A DNA stretch of 64,000 nucleotides, taken from Ephemerocybe angulata (lineage: Eukaryota > Basidiomycota > Agaricomycetes > Agaricales > Psathyrellaceae). The position numbers and the translations under genes were made by a program. The stretch is from contig JAACJK010000075.1 in assembly GCA_013368325.1 (NCBI GenBank), positions 1-64,000 of the forward strand, read 5' to 3'. The notes beneath the pieces were generated by a model. That model saw nothing but the letters and a program-made list of their open reading frames with translations. It did no database searches and was not told where the DNA came from. Below are positions 43,549 through 52,511 of this stretch, piece after piece. Every line of letters starts with the position of its first letter. The first letter of the stretch is position 1.

Positions 43549-46500
43549 ATGCAGCGAAATATTATTGATGACACTCAGGTTTTATTTGACGGTAATAATG
43601 GTTACGAGAATAACCCTGGATGGGGAGGGAGTGTGGAGGACCACAGTCCACGAGCCGACCACAGGCCCGACGACCCACCCGGGGGGAGGCTATCGACACC
43701 TCCCCCAGCCGATGACGGCGACGGAGGTGACGCAGGAGCACGAAACCACATCAGGGATGTGCCTGGTGAGGGAGTCCCACCTGCCAATGAAGGTGCCACT
43801 AACAGCACCGAACGAGAACCCAAGAAGCGATCGCGGGCTGCTGTGCGCATCGCTTCCCTCAATATGAGAGGTGGTGGACTTAACAGTTCACGCGAAAAAT
43901 GGGTCGGCGTTCACAGCCTGTTGCGCGAGGAGAGCCTTAGTATCCTCGCACTACAGGAAACCCATATATCAGACGCCGACCGCAGGGAGATCGAAAAGCT
44001 GTACAAGAGGATGAGAATTTTCAACTCACCGGACCCCCTGCACCCCACGAGCAGAGGGGGCGTAGCCATAGTGCTAAACACACACAAGACAAATTGGAAA
44101 AACGCCGAGGACACAGTCCTTGTGCCCGGTAGAGCCATTCTGGTCACCCTCGAGTGGGGAAATAAGACGAAACTGCGCATACTCGCTGTATATGCGCCCT
44201 CCGGAAACGACGAGGCAAACAAAGAATTCTGGGAGGCCCTCGAGAAGAAACTTAAGAAGGATAAAATTAAAATAGACGTCCTCCTTGGGGACTTGAACAT
44301 GGTGGACAGCGGGCTTGACAGACTGCCGGCGCGAGCAGATCCCGCTGCCGTTGTAGACTCCTTCCTGTCCATGACCTTATCCCAGCACATGCACGACGGG
44401 TGGCGCCTTGCAAACCCCTCAAAGCTTGATTATACGTTCCGTACAAACCCCAGAGACGACGGAAGCACATCCCATTCAAGGATAGACCGCATCTACGTGA
44501 AAGAAGAACTCGTTGAACGCACCGACGAATGGAGAATTATGGTTACCGGGTTGAGGACGGACCATTTTATGGTCTCTGCATACATAACGACCGACGAGAC
44601 GCCCTTCGTTGGGAAAGGTAGATGTACGATTCCCGAGTTCCTGACTGACTATAAGGATGTCAGACAGGCATTCATGAAGACGGCCAAAGAGGCGTGTTCT
44701 GCCATATTGGAATTGTCACGCAAGCCCGAAGAACGCACCGATGAGCGTAATGTACAAACATTATGGAAGGACTTGAAGGAAGCGCTCCTTACGACGGGGC
44801 AGGAATCAGCTAAAACGAGGTCAACGAAGTTGGACAGGCTGATTAAGAAATGGGAGAAGCGTAGAAAAGCCATCCTCAAGGTAGCAGAGGAAGATCTAGA
44901 AAACGAAGAGGTCCTGCACTTAGACGAGATTGAGGAGGAGCTACGCGAGCTCCGCGCCGCCCGGATACTGCGCAAGTCGACCGCTATTGCGGCCAAGCAC
45001 CACGCATTGGGGGAGTCGGGTACAAAATACGATTATATTCTACACCGTGAGCAAAAACCCCGAGACACTATCTATGCCCTACGCAAACCTGGACCGGGCC
45101 CACCCCAATACGAAAAGACCACAAACGGGATGGTCAAACTAGCAACGGAACATCACCAGGCTTTGCAGGATACGTACGAGCATGAACTCGGTGAAGCCGA
45201 GTGGGAGAATAGAGCACAAGATGTCCTCTCCAACCTCAAGCCTAAGGTCAAAGAAGCAGACCGCGCTGATATGGAAGCTGAAATTACAGCTGGCGAGGTA
45301 GAATCAGCGATCATGAATATAAAGAGCGGCAAGGCCGCTGGGCTAGATGGCATCCCAATCGAAATTTGGAAATTCTTACTCAAGGGCCACCCCGAGGAAC
45401 AGCAACGAGACGACCACGGAAAGAAAACGAGAGTTACATCAGGAATAGAGCACGCTCTGGCTGCCGTACTAAACGACATAACCGAATATGGCGTCGCACC
45501 CGGTACGGACTTCGCCGAGGGCTGGATGTGCCCGATTTTCAAAAAGAGCGACAGGACAGACATCGGGAACTATCGCCCGATTACTGTCCTAAATAACGAC
45601 TACAAGATACTTACCAAGGTGCTCACAGCTAGACTTACGAAGGTGGCACCGGGGCTCATCCACCCAGATCAGGCCGGATTCATGCGGGGGCGCTCGATTT
45701 TTGACCAAACAGAGCTCATAAGGCTTGTGGTAGACACGAGCGCCTATTATGACCACGAGGGCGCTATAATCTGCCTCGACCAAGAAAAGGCCTACGATAA
45801 GATAAGGCACGACTTCTTATGGAAATCGCTACGCGCCTTTGGTGTCCCAGAAAAGTTCATCAACACAATCAAACACTTATACAGCAGTGCGGAGACCGCC
45901 GTTATACTCAACGGTGTCATAGGAGAGAAATACCTCATTACCAGGGGAGTGAGGCAGGGAGACCCGCTGTCCTGCCTCCTGTTTAACCTTGCCATTGAGT
46001 CTCTCGCAGAACTCATCCGCAAATCCGGACTAAAAGGGATCAGCTTTGAGGGAACCGCAGAGAACATCCTGTCAAACTTATTCGCTGACGATACGACGGT
46101 CTTCCTAGACAAGACTGACGATTTCAAGACCCTTATGGACATTCTGGATACGTGGTGCGCGGTGTCTGGCGCTAAGTTCAATATAAATAAGACAATTATT
46201 CTCCCATTGGGTGATGAGCCATACCGCGCTCGCCTTAGAGCAACCCGACGCCTACATCCCAACTCCGAGTCGCAGATTCCTGAGAGTATGCGCATCATAG
46301 GCGAGAAGGAACCCGTGCGTATCCTCGGCGCCTTTTTCGGATATGGACTAAAACAAGAAGATATATGGGCACCGGTGGTTGCAAAGGCGCGAGCTGTTGT
46401 CTCGAGGTGGGCTCAAGGCCGTCCAACGATAAGGGGACTCACCCTGGGGAACAATGCTATGCTAGGAGGCTTCACACAATTCCTCACCAGGGTTCAAGGC

Positions 46501-48759
46501 ATGCCCGAGAAAATCCTGAAACAGTTCGAAAAGATTGCAGACGACTTAATTCACGCGAAACACGGAGAAGAGAAGTCTAACACCATAGGTGTAGACACGA
46601 TCCGATCGAAAATTGAGGAAGGTGGCCTACGTGCCCTAGATATGCGAGCAAGAAACGAGGCGATAGAGGTCATGAAACTATGCACCTTCCTACTTCCCCC
46701 AGAACTCAGACCGAGATGGTGCGAAGTAGCCGAACGGATCCTCGCTGAGAATGCGATCCTACAATTTGCGACCCGGATCGGCTCCAACTTCCTTATCAAC
46801 CCTTTCATACAAGGGTGGAGGGTGAATGTAGACTCGACCGTCCTGCCCGACTCCCTCAAGAGGATGATGAAGGTTGCCGAGAAATACGGAGCTAAATTTA
46901 TGCCCCTCAGAATTACACAAACATTAAGAAAAAGAATGCCTTACTGGTTCCACTGGGCTAACAAACCACAATTGGTGTCGCAGTACTACGACAAATGGGC
47001 AAAGTGTCAGCAGCTCAACCATAGAATCAAGTTCGTTGGTGAGATGCTGGAGCACTCCGTTAAGGGCAGGAGAACAAACTGCAAGAACAGAGTGAACTGC
47101 AAGTGCCAAACGTGCCACCAAGACCGACGCCTTGGATGCGAGAACCCGGCCCAATGCCGAAAGAACGCGTCCTTGAAACTGGACAATATCTCCCCCGAAT
47201 GGGACCCGCGCCGACATGATGATGACCCAGAAAACGAGGTCATGGACGATCTCGAGCCGTTAGACGACTCCTACAATAAAGCGTGGAGGCCCGATCTGTC
47301 AAAGGAGGAGTGGCCAGTGCAACTCGTGAGGATATTCACTAAACCGGACCCCGAACCTAGTGACGATGGCCATAACCCACTGCAAACCGCGCAACACACC
47401 CAGCACCCGATAGGTAGACGCACCAGGAACTCAAGGAGGCGGACTGCTGGAGGAGCCAGACGAGATGACATCGAAGTTTATACGGACGGCTCGTGCATCG
47501 GGAATGGTACAGATGATGCTAAATGTGGTAGCGGAGTCTGGTACGGACCAGACGACCCAAGGAACAAAGCACTCAGAGTGGACTTACACCCGCGTTCCAA
47601 TAACGTCGGGGAGCTAGTCGCGATACTCTCAGCGGTGCAGGCGCACGCGAACGATGGGCGCCTGAGAGTGGTGAGTGACTCGAAATACGTGCTGAACATC
47701 ATGACGAAGCACGCGCAACGCTGGCTGGATGCCGGGTTTATTGGTGTGGCTAACAAACCGATCGTCCGCGCTCTTATCGGCGAACTGATGCACGCGAAGG
47801 CCGTGGTCTACACCAAAAAGGTGAAAGGCCACAGTGGCGACGTTGGGAACGACGGCGCGGACGTCCTTGCAAACGAAGGAGCAGGAAAGGACCAGCCCGA
47901 TAGGGTGGATCTTTCCAGGGGTGAAGAATTAGAGAAAATAGGTGCCGCTACGCACGCGCTTACGCAGGCGATGGCGTACGAAGCCATCAAGACACGCAAA
48001 CCGATCCCCCCTCGACGGAACACAGAGAGGATGCTGGAAAGAACGAAAGCGGTACTAGAAGAACTCACCGGAGAAGTGCCCACAAGCGCGGCCGTCTGGC
48101 TCTCCCTTAGACGACGTAAGGCCGCAACGATATCCCAGAAGTTCGGAGCATACGCATGGCGTACCTTGCACGAAGGGTACAAGCTCGGGAAGTACTGGGA
48201 CAATATTGATGAGTTGCGCGACGACCGTATGCCTTGTCGTGACTGTGAGGTGCCGATTGAATCGATGGCGCACATCCTGCAGGACTGCAGAGTCTCTGGC
48301 CAGGAGACGATATGGGAGCTGGCAAAAGCCGTCTGGGCGGTAACGGGTCTAGAGTGGCCGGTTGTGACGCTGGAGACAGTTCTGGGCGTCGGACTCCTAA
48401 AAGCTAAGAACGCTGAGGACAAAGTCCTGAAAGGGCGGACGAGACTCTTACAGATCTTGATCTCAGAATCAGCGCACCTGGCTTGGTGCATACGGTGTGA
48501 ATATCGTATTGCCTCGAAGTCACACTCCCGAGAGGAGGTCGAGGGCCGTTGGCGCGCGGCGATTTCGAGGAGACTAAGAATTGACTGGACTCTAGCAAAT
48601 AAACAAGCGTATGGTAAGAAAGCGCTGAGCTACAGAGTCATTGAAGCCACTTGGCACAATGTGGCGTCGAATAGGGAGACCATACGCAGCGACCTAGTCG
48701 CGACGGAGGTTTTAGTGGGTAGTGCGAGACCGCGACGCCCGCGGGGGAGGAACAGGTGA
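43549..48759 (+). CDS. Retrotransposon ORF2 polyprotein: APE endonuclease - reverse transcriptase - RNase H
   Basis: The frame is open from 43513, and the first ATG is at 43549 (1736 residues). The AP-endonuclease-like domain (about 43845-44600) shows IASLNMRG, LALQETHIS, AVYAPSGND, LLGDLNMVDS, SRIDRIYV and RTDHFMVS. The RT (about 45500-46190) shows YRPITVLNNDYKILTKVL, HPDQAGFMRGRSI, CLDQEKAYDKI (catalytic Asp), RGVRQGDPLSCLLFNL and the catalytic FADDTTVFL at 46081. A Cys-rich stretch (about 47080-47160: CKNRVNCKCQTC ... CENPAQC) follows. RNase H (about 47465-47890) has EVYTDGSCIGNG, NNVGELVAIL, VVSDSKYV and VKGHSGDVGNDGADVLANEG, so all four acidic residues are present. A second Cys/His cluster (CRDCEVPIESMAHILQDC) lies at about 48235. 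All domains look intact, so the enzyme is probably functional for target-primed reverse transcription. Confidence 0.95.
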   Translation: MQRNIIDDTQVLFDGNNGYENNPGWGGSVEDHSPRADHRPDDPPGGRLSTPPPADDGDGGDAGARNHIRDVPGEGVPPANEGATNSTEREPKKRSRAAVRIASLNMRGGGLNSSREKWVGVHSLLREESLSILALQETHISDADRREIEKLYKRMRIFNSPDPLHPTSRGGVAIVLNTHKTNWKNAEDTVLVPGRAILVTLEWGNKTKLRILAVYAPSGNDEANKEFWEALEKKLKKDKIKIDVLLGDLNMVDSGLDRLPARADPAAVVDSFLSMTLSQHMHDGWRLANPSKLDYTFRTNPRDDGSTSHSRIDRIYVKEELVERTDEWRIMVTGLRTDHFMVSAYITTDETPFVGKGRCTIPEFLTDYKDVRQAFMKTAKEACSAILELSRKPEERTDERNVQTLWKDLKEALLTTGQESAKTRSTKLDRLIKKWEKRRKAILKVAEEDLENEEVLHLDEIEEELRELRAARILRKSTAIAAKHHALGESGTKYDYILHREQKPRDTIYALRKPGPGPPQYEKTTNGMVKLATEHHQALQDTYEHELGEAEWENRAQDVLSNLKPKVKEADRADMEAEITAGEVESAIMNIKSGKAAGLDGIPIEIWKFLLKGHPEEQQRDDHGKKTRVTSGIEHALAAVLNDITEYGVAPGTDFAEGWMCPIFKKSDRTDIGNYRPITVLNNDYKILTKVLTARLTKVAPGLIHPDQAGFMRGRSIFDQTELIRLVVDTSAYYDHEGAIICLDQEKAYDKIRHDFLWKSLRAFGVPEKFINTIKHLYSSAETAVILNGVIGEKYLITRGVRQGDPLSCLLFNLAIESLAELIRKSGLKGISFEGTAENILSNLFADDTTVFLDKTDDFKTLMDILDTWCAVSGAKFNINKTIILPLGDEPYRARLRATRRLHPNSESQIPESMRIIGEKEPVRILGAFFGYGLKQEDIWAPVVAKARAVVSRWAQGRPTIRGLTLGNNAMLGGFTQFLTRVQGMPEKILKQFEKIADDLIHAKHGEEKSNTIGVDTIRSKIEEGGLRALDMRARNEAIEVMKLCTFLLPPELRPRWCEVAERILAENAILQFATRIGSNFLINPFIQGWRVNVDSTVLPDSLKRMMKVAEKYGAKFMPLRITQTLRKRMPYWFHWANKPQLVSQYYDKWAKCQQLNHRIKFVGEMLEHSVKGRRTNCKNRVNCKCQTCHQDRRLGCENPAQCRKNASLKLDNISPEWDPRRHDDDPENEVMDDLEPLDDSYNKAWRPDLSKEEWPVQLVRIFTKPDPEPSDDGHNPLQTAQHTQHPIGRRTRNSRRRTAGGARRDDIEVYTDGSCIGNGTDDAKCGSGVWYGPDDPRNKALRVDLHPRSNNVGELVAILSAVQAHANDGRLRVVSDSKYVLNIMTKHAQRWLDAGFIGVANKPIVRALIGELMHAKAVVYTKKVKGHSGDVGNDGADVLANEGAGKDQPDRVDLSRGEELEKIGAATHALTQAMAYEAIKTRKPIPPRRNTERMLERTKAVLEELTGEVPTSAAVWLSLRRRKAATISQKFGAYAWRTLHEGYKLGKYWDNIDELRDDRMPCRDCEVPIESMAHILQDCRVSGQETIWELAKAVWAVTGLEWPVVTLETVLGVGLLKAKNAEDKVLKGRTRLLQILISESAHLAWCIRCEYRIASKSHSREEVEGRWRAAISRRLRIDWTLANKQAYGKKALSYRVIEATWHNVASNRETIRSDLVATEVLVGSARPRRPRGRNR

Positions 48760-48839
48760 TGATAAGCGCGCGTCAAGCGCCTTAAAGTCATTGGTTCCGA
48801 ACTGGCGAGCGGCAAGGTCGAAGTGCGAGTCCCACACTC

Positions 48840-48917
48840 CCGTGCTCTTGGAAGCACGGCGTGCGTAATGCATTTCCTCCGTGTGGAAACGGTTTACTCC
48901 CTGTAGGGCAACCTACA
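48840..48917 (+). other. Two hairpins in the LINE 3' UTR
   Basis: A 7-bp stem (CCGTGCT / AGCACGG, 6-nt loop) spans 48840-48859, and a 6-bp stem closed by a GCAA (GNRA) tetraloop (TGTAGG GCAA CCTACA) spans 48902-48917, 90 nt before the A tail. Such 3' stem-loops can be the recognition element for LINE reverse transcriptases; that role here is an inference. Confidence 0.6.
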
Positions 48918-49007
48918 CATTATCTATTATGCCTAGGAATGCACGAGCGCCATGCGCGCTCACAGACGATAGTTGTTTGCGGTGCGTTACCGAAGCTAGA
49001 TCCCACC

Positions 49008-49031
<24 letters not shown>

Positions 49032-49038
<7 letters not shown>

Positions 49039-49045
49039 GTGGCCC
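49032..49045. repeat. Target-site duplication, right copy
   Basis: This perfect copy of the 14-bp sequence at 41273-41286 follows the A tract. Confidence 0.92.
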
Positions 49046-49352
49046 CTGATGCCCCTGGGAGAAGAGAATCGTAAATCTTCGCTTCAATAATCTAAGAAGA
49101 GAATATATTGGATTACCTTTAGGCTTTCCCAACTTGATTACTTTGCTTAGCGATGAAGAACAGGACGAAAGCTGCCAAGGGAGATTTGGTGGCAGGTGTG
49201 GATGGATTCGGCAAACGCCGGCCGCGCAATCACCGATGATCGTGCCGAGGCTCGGCCCGAGCCGGCATACATTTATGCCCAGCTGTTTCTACCGTGACCT
49301 TGATTTCTACCTTTCGTCGTCGCCGTCAAAGTCGTGCTCGTCGTCTACCACG

Positions 49353-50065
49353 ATGACGGACCTAACTGTGCTGGTCTCACCCATGCCTCTGGCCCCGATT
49401 AGTAGGGGTCTTTTCAGCAAAAAGGCCCAGCTCAGCACTCCGATTATGGTCACTCTCGAGTCCGAAACAGACCCAAATGGACAGGAGGTAGACGCGAAAC
49501 CTCCTAGCTCACCAGGGGATGCAATGGGGCCGTATTCCAGAAAGTCTCGGTCTCCGAGAAACTTCGACACCGCTCTCCTGTCACCCCCGGTCAACACCTG
49601 GAAAGCGCCGAAAACACGCCCTCGACATCGACCGACGCGATCGCGGAGTGCACCACCAGAAAGAAGGGCTCTCGTAGACGAGGTACCTGCCCAGAGGACT
49701 CAGGAGCTTCCTATCGGATTCGAGTTTCGACCACCACCACCAAGGCGACGCACGACAACGTCGTTTACCGCTGGCACTCGGGCTGGAGAGCTCATTCGAC
49801 CCCCTCCGCCGTTACGTGAGTGAAGGCTTTCGTATCTGGTGGCGCCGATGATTTACCTATCGCAGTACGACCGACCACCTTCTGGAGAAAGACGAAAAAG
49901 TCGGGTGTAGCTGGGCCTTCGTATTCGCCCTCGACACATCTCATTCGGAGGTCGACGTATATTGCAGCCGGCCTCTCCTTTGACGCTCCGGTGCACGATC
50001 TCAGCGCGCTCTGCGTCGAAAGCCGAGTCGGATTTCTCGTCATTCCTCCAGAGCAAGAATTCTAG
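49353..50065 (+). CDS. Hypothetical fungal protein, 220 residues
   Basis: Two exons (49353-49815 and 49866-50065) are joined across a 50-nt intron (GTGAGT...CGCAG) in phase 1. The start MTDLTVLVSPMPLAPISRGL was chosen over an upstream in-frame ATG (49275), whose extra residues are Ser-rich. The protein is basic and Pro/Arg-rich (TRPRHRPTRSRSAPPERRAL) with an ordered-looking C-terminus (LRPTTFWRKTKKSGVAGPSY ... HLIRRSTYIAAGLSFDAPVHDL SALCVESRVGFLVIPPEQEF). I know no domain name for it. The retrotransposon ends about 320 bp upstream, so this gene has lost its original distal promoter sequence. Confidence 0.7.
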
Positions 50066-50375
50066 TCGCACATATCTCCTATTCCCCTACCCTCCCACAA
50101 ATCAACGTATCTACTTCAAGTCCGACGGTGGACTTGACGAAGCTCTCCTATAACGAGGGACCTAATAGCAGGACCTGGCGAAACCAAGAAAGAGATCGGA
50201 CAGGGCGCCCAAGACGGCTTTCCTTCATATCCCCCCTCGACATCTCATTCGATAATTCCACAAAGCTCCTGCTTTCACATCACAACCCGCGACCTCAACA
50301 AGAATCTGAGTTCTCTTATAGCAGAGAGATCTCGAACGACCACCGGTTCGTTGAGCACGGATCCCAGATTGTAAC

Positions 50376-51782
50376 ATGTCTGTCATCAGAACAGCGTTCC
50401 GACGACCCCGACAGGTCCCTACACCTGTCCCACTCCCTGCACCCACCCCAGCCATTGCTAACCAGACGAGCTCAGTCTCACTCCAGCTCCTCCCATCCCT
50501 CTCCCCCCTTAGCGGCTCCGACACCGCATCCATCGCCTCGTCGACGCTCAGCCCCTCATCTTCATCTGGCGTCACTCCCGGGAGCATTCCCGGCCTCCCC
50601 TTGTTCAAATTCGTGTACCTCATCCCCGTGATTGCGGTCGTGGGCGTAATCCTCATCATCGCGCTCGTCTGGCTGATCCAGGGGTGTGCGACGCGCAAGC
50701 CGAGGGTGAAGGAGGAGGATCCCGAGGTCCTGGGCGGGCCGCGGTATGAATTCATCGAGCCTGGAGTGCGCCCGCAGCTCGATGGAGACGTCGATAAGTA
50801 TGATGAAGCGACGCACCTTGGCTACGAGAATGTGCGCTGGGAGGACGAGCCTTCGGTGTTGAGCGGTCGGATGCACTCCGCCGTCCCATCCCCGGTGCGC
50901 GACGCGATGTCTGCAGACCTCATGGACATGTACGAGAGCGACGAGGAGCAGGACAACGAGCGGCGCCACCAGGAGCCATGGGAGACGCTCCGACATCGAA
51001 GCATCAAGCGCGGGATCCTCGCGCACGTCCAAAAAGAGGAAGGCTGGATCGACTCCCTTCGCGCCGTCGCAGGATCGGCGTTCGTGAATCAGGGTCCGCC
51101 GCCTAAACCCCCCCGGCGACGCGCATCAGAAGTCTCTTGGATCGACGAGGTGAAGCAGCGACGGGCAAGGTCCAAGGCATCCCGCACGAACACCGCGAAC
51201 CCCCCGCCCGTCAGCGCTGCGTGGTCGGCGGAGACTGGCTTCAAGATCGTGCAGGAGTCGCCCGACATCGGGGGGCCCCAGGTGCACCGCGCGCCGCCAG
51301 ACGAGGACCCGTACGGCACCAGGGGCCGCGGGAAGGCGGCGATCCGCGACTACTTTAACTACAAGCTTCCACCTGCGGGCGCGAGTAGTAGAGTCCCCGT
51401 GGATCAGACGATTCGGGTCGGAGGGAAGGACACCCGCGTCTCGATGCTTCCTCTCAGTCCTCCGCGGATTATGAGCCCTGAGCTCGACAGCCAGCTGCTC
51501 TTCAATACACCTGTGCCCGGAACCGCCGCGCGGATGGAGTCCCCGCCCCGTGCACCTATCTCCGCGTCGTCGAATGGGAGACTGTTCACGAGGTTGACGG
51601 ACAGGAAGCGGAAGCCCTCGGCTGGTGTTAATGTCGACCAGCCTCTGCCGTATCCCAGCAAGGAGGTGGTCGCGCCGTTGCGCCCTGGGAAGAGGACTGG
51701 GAAGTTGACAAAGAGTCGGACGTCGGCGTCGGCGAAGTACCAGCCTATTGGTCGTGGTGCCCCCGGGGGGTCTGCTTCTTAA
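50376..51782 (+). CDS. Single-pass membrane protein with long cytoplasmic Pro-rich tail
   Basis: An uninterrupted 468-codon frame. Residues 1-75 are Ser/Thr/Pro-rich without a clear signal peptide. Residues about 76-103 (LFKFVYLIPVIAVVGVILII then ALVWLIQGC) form one strong transmembrane helix followed by basic residues (RKPRVK), which suggests a type III (N-out) orientation. The C-terminal 360 residues are charged and disordered with a PPPKPPRRR proline-rich SH3-ligand-like motif (about residue 238), a WIDEVKQRRARSKA helix and RKRKP/GKRTGKLTKSR basic patches. The layout (short Ser/Thr ectodomain, one TM helix, long tail) is that of many uncharacterised fungal cell-surface proteins; no function can be assigned. 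Confidence 0.8.
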   Translation: MSVIRTAFRRPRQVPTPVPLPAPTPAIANQTSSVSLQLLPSLSPLSGSDTASIASSTLSPSSSSGVTPGSIPGLPLFKFVYLIPVIAVVGVILIIALVWLIQGCATRKPRVKEEDPEVLGGPRYEFIEPGVRPQLDGDVDKYDEATHLGYENVRWEDEPSVLSGRMHSAVPSPVRDAMSADLMDMYESDEEQDNERRHQEPWETLRHRSIKRGILAHVQKEEGWIDSLRAVAGSAFVNQGPPPKPPRRRASEVSWIDEVKQRRARSKASRTNTANPPPVSAAWSAETGFKIVQESPDIGGPQVHRAPPDEDPYGTRGRGKAAIRDYFNYKLPPAGASSRVPVDQTIRVGGKDTRVSMLPLSPPRIMSPELDSQLLFNTPVPGTAARMESPPRAPISASSNGRLFTRLTDRKRKPSAGVNVDQPLPYPSKEVVAPLRPGKRTGKLTKSRTSASAKYQPIGRGAPGGSAS

Positions 51783-52511
51783 TGGGAGCGCTTTGCATCT
51801 TATAAATTTTGTTCCTAACATACTACATTAGAACGATCGTGGCGAGTAATAGGCGCTTGTAGAGACTACTATACACACTGCCATTCTGCGACCAGTACTA
51901 ATACTATTACTGCTAGCTTTTATATGTCGTGTGCTTGTTCGTCCAGTCAGGGAGAGAGTAATGGCGCTTCATCGAAACCCTCTTCCTGTTGGTCGAAGGA
52001 GCCACTTTGTGAATTGGCAAGCGAGACGCGCGTATGTAGACCTTTGTCACTTCGCCCAACGATAGTACTTCGTATTCAGTTGTTAACGCCGGTGCCTTGG
52101 TGTATAAGGTTCCCCTTCAGCCATATATTAGAAAGATCGGGGCAACTACTGATCTCAACTCTGCTCTGAAGAACATCCTACACAATTCTGCGACCGCCGC
52201 CAGTTAGTATCCTCGCTTACTCTGCACGCACCAGTACGATCTATTAAGAACTCGCTTCAGCGGGAGTGATGGTGCCATTGGGTCGTCGCGTCCCGATTCT
52301 GCGATAGTCTTCAAGGTTCAAACGCAGATGCGCTTCGAAATATGTACGTAGCGAATCTTTGCACTGGAACGATAAGCGGTAGCAGTCAAATTCACCATAC
52401 TAGAATACATGAGGCAGGCAGAAGAAACACTAAACATATACAATACATAGACGCGTGGCAATAAACGAAACGATAGCACAATAGAACTCGGAATGCGAGG
52501 CACGGTAAGGA
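51783..52511. other. Intergenic; left end of the FunK1 segmental duplication
   Basis: From about 52112 the sequence (CCCCTTCAGCCATATATTAG onward) is the same as that from 60969, with scattered substitutions and small indels, and continues into the kinase genes. A diverged fragment of the same block (about 51829-51895) lies just upstream. No separate gene is seen. Confidence 0.7.

Larger units (their letters stand above)
41287..49033 (+). mobile_element. Full-length non-LTR retrotransposon (LINE with APE, RT and RNase H)
   Basis: The element runs from 41287 to an uninterrupted A tract (49008-49033) and is bounded by a 14-bp direct repeat, AATTTCAGTGGCCC, at 41273-41286 and 49032-49045. It has a 5' UTR of about 500 bp, a gag-like ORF1 with a CCHC knuckle, a spacer of about 400 bp, a 1.7-kilocodon ORF2 and a 250-bp 3' UTR with two hairpins. 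The single APE endonuclease, the central RT and the C-terminal RNase H put it with the Tad1-like/L1-like fungal LINEs; clade assignment needs a tree. No frameshift or stop is seen in ORF2, and the target-site duplication is perfect, so insertion is recent. Confidence 0.95.
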
